Positions 1 through 6,331 are shown, numbered from the stretch's first letter. The stretch is DNA of 6,526 nt from Aquificota bacterium (GCA_013153295.1 JAADEV010000068.1:1-6526); one strand, 5' to 3'. Program-made: numbers and translations. Notes: generated by a model from the letters alone, not told the origin.

Positions 1-642
1 CAAACCCAAAACGACAAAGAAATGCCCCTTAGAATGGCTGAATACTATGTAGCATTAAAACGGAGACACAGGGACAAACCTGTAAAACAGATAGTCGTAT
101 TTGTAGGAGACGGTAAACTAAGTATGCCAGACAGGTTTAAAGAGGACTGTATGGATTTTTGTTATAAAGTGGTGGATATAAAAACGATAAACTGTAAAGA
201 ACTGCTTGAAAGTGATAACTTAGAGGATAAAATGCTGGCAGTCCTTTGTGATGTTAGGGATTTTGAGGGGTATATTACAACAGTTGTAGACGAGTTGTTG
301 AAACTACCTGAGAAGGAGAGGGCGGATTATCTGCGGAGATTGTTGATAATGCTTGATTACAGACCTAAATTAATGGTGAAGTTAAACTCTTTACTGGAGG
401 AGAGAAAAATGCCACTTACAATAACAGAAGAGATGCTTGAGAAAAATCCATTTTTCCAAAAGGGTAAAGAGAAAGGCAAACAAGAAGGCTTGCAGGAAGG
501 TAAACTTGAAGCAAAAAAAGAGGCTATTGTCAGTATCTACAAAGAATTAAATCTACCTGCTGAGAAGATAGCCAAAATGCTTAATGTCTCTGAAGGGTTT
601 GTTGAAAAGGTGTTAAAAGAGAAAAACTTATTAAAGGATTGA
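1..642 (+). CDS. Rpn family recombination-promoting nuclease / putative transposase, 5' truncated by window edge
   Basis: The frame is open from the first base, so the ATG at 22 is internal and the true start lies upstream. 213 residues are visible. They begin QTQND and continue through MPLRMAEYY and PVKQIVVFVG. This matches the Rpn (PD-(D/E)XK) core pattern in which an E-x-Q motif is followed by an 'ND..M..R...Y' helix and a hydrophobic strand. The first visible Q is probably the catalytic Q, and the catalytic acidic residues are outside the window. Residues about 145-165 form a K/E/G-rich spaced-glycine stretch (KGKEKGKQEGLQEGK). A helical, HTH-like tail follows (LPAEKIAKMLNVSEGFVEKVLKE). 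Both are typical of the family's C-terminus. Members are metal-dependent DNA endonucleases, described as recombination-promoting and, in E. coli, as phage-defence toxins. The gene lies upstream of and co-directional with ruvA. Family assignment is strong; activity cannot be judged without the N-terminus. Confidence 0.88.
   Translation, partial: QTQNDKEMPLRMAEYYVALKRRHRDKPVKQIVVFVGDGKLSMPDRFKEDCMDFCYKVVDIKTINCKELLESDNLEDKMLAVLCDVRDFEGYITTVVDELLKLPEKERADYLRRLLIMLDYRPKLMVKLNSLLEERKMPLTITEEMLEKNPFFQKGKEKGKQEGLQEGKLEAKKEAIVSIYKELNLPAEKIAKMLNVSEGFVEKVLKEKNLLKD
396..400 (+). promoter_or_regulatory. Internal Shine-Dalgarno site within the Rpn gene
   Basis: GGAGG, extended by AGAG, lies 8 nt before the in-frame ATG at 409. 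It is the strongest anti-SD match seen at any start in the window and supports separate translation of the C-terminal domain. Confidence 0.65.
409..642 (+). CDS. Putative intragenic RpnS-type small protein (in-frame C-terminal product of the Rpn gene)
   Basis: An ATG at 409, in the same frame as the Rpn nuclease, is preceded by a perfect GGAGG at 396-400 with an 8-nt spacer. That is a far better initiation site than most real starts in this window. The product would be 77 residues (MPLTITEEMLEKNPFFQKG...), with the glycine-spaced charged stretch followed by the HTH-like tail and none of the nuclease core. In E. coli Rpn loci, small proteins made from an internal start of the same gene bind and inhibit the full-length toxin. 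This layout reproduces that arrangement. What is seen is the ribosome site, the ATG and the domain boundary. Expression and antitoxin function are inference from the family. The alternative is a chance ribosome site inside a purine-rich coding region. Confidence 0.6.
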   Translation: MPLTITEEMLEKNPFFQKGKEKGKQEGLQEGKLEAKKEAIVSIYKELNLPAEKIAKMLNVSEGFVEKVLKEKNLLKD

Positions 643-644
643 TT

Positions 645-713
645 ATGCCACTTACAATTGAAAGAATAACCACACTTAAAAATAACTTGCTAAGGGGACA
701 GTTTATTGCTTGA
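645..713 (+). CDS. 22-codon micro-ORF between the Rpn gene and ruvA; possible leader peptide or remnant
   Basis: The ATG at 645 lies 2 nt after the Rpn stop, with AAGGA at 634-638 and a 6-nt spacer. It encodes MPLTIERITTLKNNLLRGQF followed by IA and stops with TGA at 711-713, overlapping the ruvA TTG start at 706 by 8 nt in another frame. Its first 14 bases (645-658) are identical to those at the internal Rpn start (409-422), giving the same first five residues MPLTI. It may be a remnant of a second Rpn C-terminal reading frame or a leader that couples ruvA translation. No family is recognised. Without comparative data it could equally be non-functional. Confidence 0.35.
   Translation: MPLTIERITTLKNNLLRGQFIA
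692..698 (+). promoter_or_regulatory. Ribosome binding site fixing the ruvA TTG start
   Basis: AAGGGGA followed by a 7-nt spacer and TTG at 706. No in-frame ATG or GTG nearby would give a normal RuvA N-terminus, so this site decides the start. Confidence 0.7.
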
Positions 714-1251
714 CTACATTAAAGGTAAAGTTGTCCATCAAGGGGACGGTTTTGTTGTTGTAGAAAAGGGGGGCTTTGGCTTTTTAATCCATACACCACA
801 CAGATTTAATGAAAACACGGATATTCAGATATACACAGTTGTTGTTATAAAAGACGAAACCCTTACTTTATATGGCTTTAAATCCCCACAGGAAAGGGAG
901 TTATTCCAAAAACTTACAGGTATATCAGGGATAGGGATTAAACACGCCTTTTCAGTTTTAAAAACATTTCCCTTAGAGGAGTTTTTATCAATTGTTGAAA
1001 ATCAAGACACCACAAGGTTAACAAAGGCTTCAGGTATAGGTAGAAAAACAGCCCAGAGAATAATACTTGAACTGAAAGGTAAAATTAACTTTCTTAAGGA
1101 AAGAACCGTTGATGATGTGGTATCAGCCCTAGTCTCCTTAGGTTTTGATAAAGATAAAGCTTTAGATGTTGCCCTACAGGTGGCAAAAAACAGTAAAAAC
1201 ACAGAAGAGGCAGTAAAGTTAGCCCTTCAAAAGATAACAGAAAAAAGATAG
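706..1251 (+). CDS. ruvA: Holliday junction branch migration complex subunit RuvA
   Basis: RuvA binds four-way junctions as a tetramer and loads the RuvB hexameric motor for branch migration in recombination and repair. The 181-residue product shows all three domains. The OB fold (about 1-62) begins MLDYIKGKVV. The acidic pin that separates strands at the crossover is D50-E51, just before the conserved LYGF (55-58). Two helix-hairpin-helix motifs follow: GISGIG at 72-77 and SGIGRKTAQRIILELKGK at 109-126. The short C-terminal UBA-like RuvB-contacting domain (about 134-178) contains VVSALVSLGFDKDKA. The length is slightly below the usual 190-205, with a short linker before domain III. The start is TTG with a good ribosome site. 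cysM follows after 30 bp, so co-transcription is likely. ruvB and ruvC are not in the window. No key residue is missing. Confidence 0.96.
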   Translation: MLDYIKGKVVHQGDGFVVVEKGGFGFLIHTPHRFNENTDIQIYTVVVIKDETLTLYGFKSPQERELFQKLTGISGIGIKHAFSVLKTFPLEEFLSIVENQDTTRLTKASGIGRKTAQRIILELKGKINFLKERTVDDVVSALVSLGFDKDKALDVALQVAKNSKNTEEAVKLALQKITEKR

Positions 1252-1268
1252 AATAGAAAAAAAGATAC

Positions 1269-1274
1269 AAGGTG
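1269..1274 (+). promoter_or_regulatory. Ribosome binding site fixing the cysM TTG start
   Basis: AAGGTG with a 7-nt spacer before TTG at 1282. Between the ruvA stop, which lies in this same frame, and 1282 there is no other ATG, GTG or TTG in frame. TTG 1282 is therefore the only start giving this N-terminus. Confidence 0.65.
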
Positions 1275-1281
1275 CAGGAAA

Positions 1282-2232
1282 TTGTGGGTTTTAGGAGAAC
1301 ACGACGAACCTGTAAGAAAGGTTAGAAACTCTATACTACAACTGGTAGGTAATACACCACTGGTAAAACTTGAAAAATCCCTACCAGAGGACATTAGGGA
1401 AAAAAATGTATCAATATACGCTAAACTTGAAGGGTATAATCCGGGTGGTTCTGTAAAGGACAGACCTGCCACCAGAATGATACTTGAGGCAATCCAGTCA
1501 GGTAAGTTAACAAAGGACAAAATTATATTAGATGCCACATCTGGTAATACAGGTATTGCCCTTGCTATGGTTGGCACAGCTTTAGGCTATAGGGTTGAAC
1601 TGGCTATGCCTTCCAATGTTAGTGAAGAAAGGAAAAGGATAATAAAAGCCTACGGGGCAAAGGTTCATTATACAGACCCACTACAAAGCACAGACGGGGC
1701 GATACTGTTTGTTAGAAAGCTAATAGAGAAACACCCTGATAAATACTACTATATAGACCAGTATAACAACGATGCCAACTGGCGTTCACATTACTACTCC
1801 ACAGCTGTTGAGATATGGGAACAAACAGACAGAAAGATTACCCACTTTATAGCCGGTATAGGCACAGGTGGGACTATAATGGGAACAGGTAGAAGGCTGA
1901 AAATATTTAACCCTGACATACAGGTTATAGGCGTCCAACCTGACAGCCCATTCCACGGTATAGAAGGTTTAAAGTATATAGAAACATCAATAAAACCGGG
2001 TATATTTGATGAAAATAGATTAGACAGAACGATGTTTATAGGGACAGATATTGCCTACCAGAGGGCAAGGGAACTGGCGAAAAAAGAGGGTATATTTGTA
2101 GGACAGTCATCTGGGGCGGCGTTTGAGGCGGCATTACAAATAGCACAGGAAATAAAAGAGGGCTGTATCGTTTTTGTCTGTCCAGACGGAGGAGAAAAAT
2201 ACCTAACAACTCCACTGTGGGAAGAGGGTTAA
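1282..2232 (+). CDS. cysM: PLP-dependent cysteine synthase, CysM-like
   Basis: This 316-residue fold-type II PLP enzyme makes L-cysteine from an activated serine and sulfide or a sulfur carrier. Visible motifs are VGNTPLVKLE (22-31), the PLP-lysine motif GSVKDRP with K59, the substrate loop TSGNTG (86-91), the phosphate-binding GTGGT (194-198), and S276 in GQSSGA, which would contact the pyridine nitrogen. The section KLEGYNPGGSVKDRPATRMI is closer to the actinobacterial CysM / O-phosphoserine sulfhydrylase type than to CysK. K231 (GIEGLKYIE) aligns with the arginine that binds substrate phosphate in Mycobacterium tuberculosis CysM, so O-phosphoserine use is possible; this is inference. The usual C-terminal CBS domains and the long CysM tail are absent. 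It is the last gene of the + strand block, and its stop lies 7 bp from the convergent antiporter stop. Activity as cysteine synthase is nearly certain; the acceptor substrate is open. Confidence 0.9.
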   Translation: MWVLGEHDEPVRKVRNSILQLVGNTPLVKLEKSLPEDIREKNVSIYAKLEGYNPGGSVKDRPATRMILEAIQSGKLTKDKIILDATSGNTGIALAMVGTALGYRVELAMPSNVSEERKRIIKAYGAKVHYTDPLQSTDGAILFVRKLIEKHPDKYYYIDQYNNDANWRSHYYSTAVEIWEQTDRKITHFIAGIGTGGTIMGTGRRLKIFNPDIQVIGVQPDSPFHGIEGLKYIETSIKPGIFDENRLDRTMFIGTDIAYQRARELAKKEGIFVGQSSGAAFEAALQIAQEIKEGCIVFVCPDGGEKYLTTPLWEEG

Positions 2233-2239
2233 GAAGGTT

Positions 2240-3388
2240 CTACACCACTTTTTTAAATAGGACTGGGTAGACTACTCCGCTGATAAGGGCGGAAAGGACT
2301 ATAACAGATGCAGTTTTCTGGTCTATAGCCCCTGTTTCAAGACCAAGTGTGGCAATAGCTACTAAAAGTGTTAAAGGTATTGACAGGGCAAATGGGAAAG
2401 CTACCACCTCCCTTAATGAAAAGCCTACAAAAAGCAGTGGAACAGCCCCAAAAACCTTAACAAGTAAGATAATCCCACTTAAAACAAGCGAGGACAGTAT
2501 AACTTCTTTCTGTAAAAGCTGGGTTAAATCAAACCTTAAACCTACCTCTATAAAGAAAACAGGGATTAAAAAGCCGTAGCCAAAGCTACCTATCTTTTCC
2601 TGTATCTGGTGTCTCTTTTTAAAAATCATCGCAAACAGCATACCGCCGAAAAAAGCCCCGATAATATACTCAAGCCCAAGGATATTTGCAAGGGCGGCAA
2701 AAACAAACATATTAACAAAGTTTGCCCTTACATCTATCTCCGTTGTGTCCTTAGCCTTTATAAACATAGATACCTTTTCAGGGTGCCACCAGGCATACAT
2801 CTGGAAAAACCTTAGTATTAGATAAGCTAAAAAGAAAAACAGGTATATCCCTGCTAAATGGACAAACATCTCAGATGAAAATCCATACTCAAAATACATA
2901 AAAAAGGCTGTTATAAGTAGTAAACTTACAACCTCACCGAGGCTGGCTATAATTAAAAGTGTCTGTCCATACTCAGTTTCCAACTTCCCTGTGTCCTTTA
3001 AAACTGGATACAACAAACCTACTGCCACAGTAAGGTAAACAAGGGCGTAAACAACATTCTGTTTAAGTAAGAATGTGGCTAAAAAGGAAGCTACAATAAT
3101 AACAGCTATTGAAAGGGTATACACCCCAAGCCTTTTTTTTGGGGTTGTTTTTATCTTTTCAAAGTTTATCTCTAACCCTGCTAAATACATAAGTATTAAA
3201 AAGCCTAAATTCCCAAGGAAATGTAAGATTGTAAGGCTTTCTGCCATTCCTTTGAAAAACAGTCCAAGGAAAAGACCAAACAGTATCTCCCCTACAGAGG
3301 AAGGTATAGACAACCTTTTACTTATAAAGGGAATAACAAACGCTCCAAGGGAGACAACAAGGAGTAGGATAGACTCTTCCTTACCCAT
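2240..3388 (-). CDS. CPA2-type cation/proton antiporter membrane subunit (Kef/NapA-like)
   Basis: The 382-residue, very hydrophobic protein has about 11-13 predicted membrane helices, and the sodium/hydrogen exchanger domain fills nearly its whole length. Supporting motifs are IPSSVGEILFGLFLG (28-42, the family 'P..vGyilaG..lG' helix), LAGLEINF (69-76) and the late FLIPVFFIEVGLRFDL segment. Where CPA2 members usually carry ND, DD or QD in the ion-binding helix, this protein reads LGEVV with G151-E152. It ends straight after the last helix (LFKKVV), with no RCK or other cytoplasmic domain; the preceding gene supplies one. The ATG at 3388 is chosen over an upstream in-frame start at 3454. It has GGGGGAAGG just ahead, begins MGKEES before the first helix, and overlaps the preceding stop as ATGGGTAA, implying translational coupling. 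The transported ion (K+, Na+ or other) cannot be told from sequence. Confidence 0.88.
   Translation of the reverse strand: MGKEESILLLVVSLGAFVIPFISKRLSIPSSVGEILFGLFLGLFFKGMAESLTILHFLGNLGFLILMYLAGLEINFEKIKTTPKKRLGVYTLSIAVIIVASFLATFLLKQNVVYALVYLTVAVGLLYPVLKDTGKLETEYGQTLLIIASLGEVVSLLLITAFFMYFEYGFSSEMFVHLAGIYLFFFLAYLILRFFQMYAWWHPEKVSMFIKAKDTTEIDVRANFVNMFVFAALANILGLEYIIGAFFGGMLFAMIFKKRHQIQEKIGSFGYGFLIPVFFIEVGLRFDLTQLLQKEVILSSLVLSGIILLVKVFGAVPLLFVGFSLREVVAFPFALSIPLTLLVAIATLGLETGAIDQKTASVIVLSALISGVVYPVLFKKVV
3123..3150 (+). terminator. Terminator-like hairpin antisense to the antiporter gene
   Basis: ACCCCAA (3123-3129) and TTGGGGT (3139-3145) form a 7-bp stem with a 9-nt loop, followed on the + strand by TGTTTTTATC. 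This resembles a weak intrinsic terminator that could stop transcripts reading through from cysM. It lies in coding sequence, about 890 bp past the cysM stop, and may be fortuitous. Confidence 0.22.
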
Positions 3389-4820
3389 TACCTTCCCCCA
3401 AAGGGAAACACAGCACCGACGATGGGCTGTCCTTTGTAAGGTAAAAGGGAACAACAGGGTTAAATAAACCTATTTTCTCCCCTTTGTCGTAGGAAACTAC
3501 AAGGAGTATGTTTTCCTTCTTTTGTAGAAACTTTACACTTTCCTTTACAGGGTTTCCCTCAAACACATAGTATCCAATCTTTTGTCTGTAAATCCTTTCA
3601 AAGTCTGATATAAGGCTGTTCCTTTCCTTTAAAGCCTCTTCCTCTTCAACTCCCCTTAACTCTTCTGGCATAACCCCAAAAATTGCCTCAACAGGTATCC
3701 TTAACATTCTGGAAAGCTCCATACCCATCTCAAGGGTGTATGCAGGCTCAGGTGTGTTTAGACTTACAACTATACCTTTGTATGGGAAGCTACCTTTGGT
3801 TAAAAGGAAAGGCTTTGTAGCCCTTTTAAAGATATTTCTCAGGTAAAACCAGCCTATTACAGGTTTATACTCAAATGGTATACCAACAACCCCTATACTA
3901 TCCCCAACTTGGAAAAGCTCTGCCTTTTCACTAACAGGCTGTTTAATCTCAAAGTTATCAACCACTTCTTTAATGTATTCAATATCATCACTGATGTTGT
4001 AGTTTCTGTAAGGGTAGATAAGTAGCTTGTTAGCCTTTGTGTTTTTCTTTAGGTAGGCTGTCTCCTCAAAATCCCTTTTATACTTTTTGTGGTAGACGGT
4101 GGCAAAGTTTTCACCAAACTGTAATGGAAACTGTGGTATACCTTTTAACAGTATGTTTACAAGGTTTTCCAATACCTTAGGGTCGCCTATTATAACAACC
4201 TTGTCCCCTACCTTTATCCTCTCTTCCCCGTCTGGGATAATTAGCTCACCGTCCCTGTATATTGCGGCAATTCTCCACCTTGAGGGTTTAAGGTATTTCA
4301 GCTTCCTGTCTACCAGATGGGAACGGGCTAAAATATCAACCTGTATAATCTCCCCTTTACCAAGCCCTATGTTTATAGCTGTTTTGAAGTTTCTCTCTAT
4401 CTTTGACAGGACAATGGATTTAACAATCTCTATTGGGTTTATTATCTCAACATTGTATTTCTCTATCTTTTCAAGGTTCTCTTCTTCGTAAACAAAGGCA
4501 AGGATAGGTATATCAAGCTCAAAAACCTCCCTTGCTATCCTGCAAATCTCAAGGGTAATATCAAAATCCCTTACAGTTGAGATAATATAACTGATACTTT
4601 GGAGTGGTAGCTTTTTCCAAGTTAGTATACTTGATGCGTCTGCTGTGATAAGTGTTATATCCCCTTTGTCCCTGAACCTTTCCTTTAGCTTTTCTATCTT
4701 TTGCTGGTCTATATCAACCCCTATTACAGCCCAGTCTTTGGAAAGGCTCTCAAGTATCTTTTCCCCAAATATCCCAAGCCCAAATATTACAATGTAGTTT
4801 TTATCCTGCTGGTTTCCCAA
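3381..4820 (-). CDS. RCK/TrkA-type NAD-binding regulatory protein with C-terminal USP-like region
   Basis: This 479-residue soluble protein probably senses nucleotide state and gates its membrane partner. An RCK_N Rossmann domain (about 8-135) has the dinucleotide motif GLGIFG (14-19) and an acidic residue, D36, ending strand 2 (VIGVDID). That suits NAD(H) binding. An RCK_C domain (about 145-225) reads AAIYRDGELIIPDGEERIKVGDKVVIIGD. Residues about 262-345 and 348-475 each look like a degenerate universal-stress-protein fold: strand KLLIYPYRN, then GVVGIPF; and strand GIVVSLNTPEPAYTLEMGMELSRML, then ILLVVSYDKG. The USP ATP-binding glycine/serine motif is not apparent. The start is TTG with AGAAGG nine nt upstream, in the 20-bp gap after gatB. 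Its stop overlaps the antiporter ATG. Plain TrkA subunits are near 220 or 450 residues with repeated RCK units; here the second half is different. The RCK part is secure; the USP reading is moderately so. Confidence 0.85.
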   Translation of the reverse strand: MGNQQDKNYIVIFGLGIFGEKILESLSKDWAVIGVDIDQQKIEKLKERFRDKGDITLITADASSILTWKKLPLQSISYIISTVRDFDITLEICRIAREVFELDIPILAFVYEEENLEKIEKYNVEIINPIEIVKSIVLSKIERNFKTAINIGLGKGEIIQVDILARSHLVDRKLKYLKPSRWRIAAIYRDGELIIPDGEERIKVGDKVVIIGDPKVLENLVNILLKGIPQFPLQFGENFATVYHKKYKRDFEETAYLKKNTKANKLLIYPYRNYNISDDIEYIKEVVDNFEIKQPVSEKAELFQVGDSIGVVGIPFEYKPVIGWFYLRNIFKRATKPFLLTKGSFPYKGIVVSLNTPEPAYTLEMGMELSRMLRIPVEAIFGVMPEELRGVEEEEALKERNSLISDFERIYRQKIGYYVFEGNPVKESVKFLQKKENILLVVSYDKGEKIGLFNPVVPFYLTKDSPSSVLCFPLGEGNG

Positions 4821-4829
4821 CTTAGTTAA

Positions 4830-4835
4830 CCTTCT
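4830..4835 (-). promoter_or_regulatory. Ribosome binding site fixing the RCK gene TTG start
   Basis: Read on the - strand, AGAAGG is followed by a 9-nt spacer and TTG at 4820. It lies entirely in the 20-bp gap after the gatB TAA and supports the TTG start, which places the Rossmann strand (YIVIFGLG) at the normal distance from the N-terminus. Confidence 0.6.
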
Positions 4836-4840
4836 AAAAT

Positions 4841-6268
4841 TTATCCTTCAAGTACCTTTGAAAGTAGCTGGTTAACCAGTTTAGGGTTTGCCTTTCCTTT
4901 TGTGGCTTTCATAACTTGTCCTACAAAGAAGCCAAGGAGTTTTTTGTTCCCGGCTTTATACTTTTCAACCTCTTCTGGGTGTTTATCTATTATTTCCTGT
5001 ATTATCTGTTTAATCTGTCCTTCGTCCGAAACCTGTTTTAAGCCTTTTTCCTCTACAACTTTTATAGGCTCTTTACCAGTTTTAAATACCTCTTCAAATA
5101 CCTGTTTTGCTATTTTTGAGGATATATCCCCTTTGTCTATAAGCTGGACTATCTGGGCTATATGTTCAGGCTTTACAGGGCTGTCCTGTATCTGTATCCC
5201 CTCTTCGTTTAGTTTTCCAAGTAGCTCGTTTATAATCCAGTTTGCTATAGATTTTGGGTTTTGTGGGTATGTTTCCACCGCTTTTTCAAAGAATAAAGCC
5301 CTGTCCTTGTCTGCTACAAGAACCTCTGCGTCGTATTCTGTCAGTTTAAGCTGTTCAACATACCTTTTTTCCTTCTCATCAGGTAGCTCAGGTAGGGCTT
5401 CTTTAATACTGTTTATATACTCCTGTGTAATCCTTACAGGTATAAGGTCTGGGTCTGGGAAGTATCTGTAATCGTGGGCTTCCTCTTTACTACGCATACT
5501 GAAGGTTTTCCCTGTTTTTTCATCAAATAACCTTGTTTCCTGAACTATCTCCCCACCTTTCCTAAGTATCTTTGCCTGTCTTTCTATCTCATACTCTATA
5601 GCTTTTTGGACAAAACGGAAGGAGTTTATATTTTTTATCTCAACCTTTGTTCCAAATTTATCACTTCCCTTTTCCCTAAGGGAGATATTAACATCACACC
5701 TTAGCTGTCCCTTTTCCATATCTGCATCTGATACACCTATGTATCTCATTATGTTTCTCAGTTTCTCCAGATAAAGCCTTGCCCCAACTGGGGAGTGTAT
5801 ATCCGGCTCAGATACAATCTCCATTAAAGGTGTTCCTGCCCTGTTAAGGTCTACATAGGAGTATTGCCCTTGGTGGATTGTTTTCCCTGCGTCCTCTTCC
5901 ATATGTAATCTGTGTATCCTAATCCTTTCTGTTTTGCCATCTACTTTTATATCTATATAACCGTTGGTAGCCAGAGGTTTGTCATACTGGGAAATTTGGT
6001 ATCCCTTCGGCAGGTCTGGGTAAAAGTAGTTTTTCCTTGCAAAAACAGATAGGTTGTGAACTTCACAGTTTAGGGCTAAAGATGCTTTTACTGCATACTC
6101 AAGGGCTTTTTTATTTAAAACCGGTAAACTACCGGGTAGTGCCATACACACTGGACAAACATTTGTGTTAGGTTCTGCCCCATACTCCACTTTACAGGAG
6201 CAGAAGCATTTTGTTTTTGTTGCCATCTGAACATGGACTTCAAGTCCTATAACCGGTTCAAACTCCAC
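4841..6268 (-). CDS. gatB: Asp-tRNA(Asn)/Glu-tRNA(Gln) amidotransferase subunit B
   Basis: GatB is the tRNA-binding, ATP-using kinase subunit of GatCAB. It activates mischarged Glu-tRNA(Gln) or Asp-tRNA(Asn) for amidation. With the GTG start at 6268 the protein has 475 residues and begins [15 protein letters not shown]12, E125 (LHMEED) and E150 (TPLMEI) then fall at the positions recalled for the Mg2+ ligands of S. aureus GatB, which supports this start. The zinc-type cysteines are CFCSC (21-25) and CPVC (38-41). The family signature is [13 protein letters not shown] (139-151), followed by [10 protein letters not shown]. The C-terminal helical and YqeY-like tRNA-binding region ends [20 protein letters not shown] (written here from FFVGQVM...KANP). 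An alternative GTG at 6277 would add three residues but sits inside the ribosome site. gatA and gatC are not adjacent. It is the first gene of the - strand operon with the RCK and antiporter genes, an unusual pairing. Confidence 0.97.
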   Translation of the reverse strand: MEFEPVIGLEVHVQMATKTKCFCSCKVEYGAEPNTNVCPVCMALPGSLPVLNKKALEYAVKASLALNCEVHNLSVFARKNYFYPDLPKGYQISQYDKPLATNGYIDIKVDGKTERIRIHRLHMEEDAGKTIHQGQYSYVDLNRAGTPLMEIVSEPDIHSPVGARLYLEKLRNIMRYIGVSDADMEKGQLRCDVNISLREKGSDKFGTKVEIKNINSFRFVQKAIEYEIERQAKILRKGGEIVQETRLFDEKTGKTFSMRSKEEAHDYRYFPDPDLIPVRITQEYINSIKEALPELPDEKEKRYVEQLKLTEYDAEVLVADKDRALFFEKAVETYPQNPKSIANWIINELLGKLNEEGIQIQDSPVKPEHIAQIVQLIDKGDISSKIAKQVFEEVFKTGKEPIKVVEEKGLKQVSDEGQIKQIIQEIIDKHPEEVEKYKAGNKKLLGFFVGQVMKATKGKANPKLVNQLLSKVLEG

Positions 6269-6274
6269 TTTAAA

Positions 6275-6281
6275 CACCTCT
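6275..6281 (-). promoter_or_regulatory. Ribosome binding site deciding the gatB start
   Basis: On the - strand, AGAGGTG is followed by TTTAAA and then GTG at 6268, placing the GAGG core 8 nt from the start. The competing GTG at 6277 lies within this motif and has only GAGA immediately before it, so 6268 is preferred. Confidence 0.65.
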
Positions 6282-6302
6282 CTGTATTTTTAAGTCGCTA
6301 AA

Positions 6303-6331
6303 ATTTTAAAGCTGTTTTGTCTCAATTTCAA
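6303..6331 (-). promoter_or_regulatory. Predicted sigma-70 type promoter for gatB operon
   Basis: On the - strand, a -35 TTGAAA (6331-6326), an exact 17-nt spacer and a -10 TAAAAT (6308-6303) lie about 35-60 bp before the gatB start. Transcription would begin near 6296, giving a leader of about 28 nt. Base composition is AT-rich, so chance matches occur, but spacing and position are ideal. Confidence 0.55.

Noticed and set aside
658..686. Promoter for ruvA with TTGAAA at 658-663
   Set aside because: The -35 matches, but the sequence 16-18 nt downstream (AATAAC / ATAACT) is a poor -10. Co-transcription with the Rpn gene explains ruvA expression.
1002..1577. Minus-strand open frames opposite ruvA and cysM
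   Set aside because: They are antisense shadows of two well-supported genes and show no recognisable motif.
2212..2220. CCAC-T-GTGG palindrome near the cysM end as a terminator
   Set aside because: The single-base loop cannot form a stable RNA hairpin, the stem is short, and no T-run follows directly.
3389..3454. N-terminal extension of the antiporter to an in-frame start at 3454
   Set aside because: The added residues (MFPFTLQRTAHRRCC...) are the RCK gene's own coding sequence read in another frame and do not look like a transporter N-terminus. The ATG at 3388 has a strong SD and the ATGGGTAA overlap.
2349..3467. Plus-strand open frames opposite the antiporter gene
   Set aside because: They are antisense to a clear membrane protein gene, lysine/serine-rich, without ribosome sites or family motifs.
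4902..5471. 189-codon open frame on the + strand
   Set aside because: It lies wholly inside gatB on the opposite strand. Its serine/phenylalanine/isoleucine-rich translation is typical of antisense frames.
6269..6277. gatB start at GTG 6277
   Set aside because: This codon lies inside the AGAGGTG ribosome site. Starting at 6268 gives the usual GatB N-terminus and places H12, E125 and E150 at the family positions.
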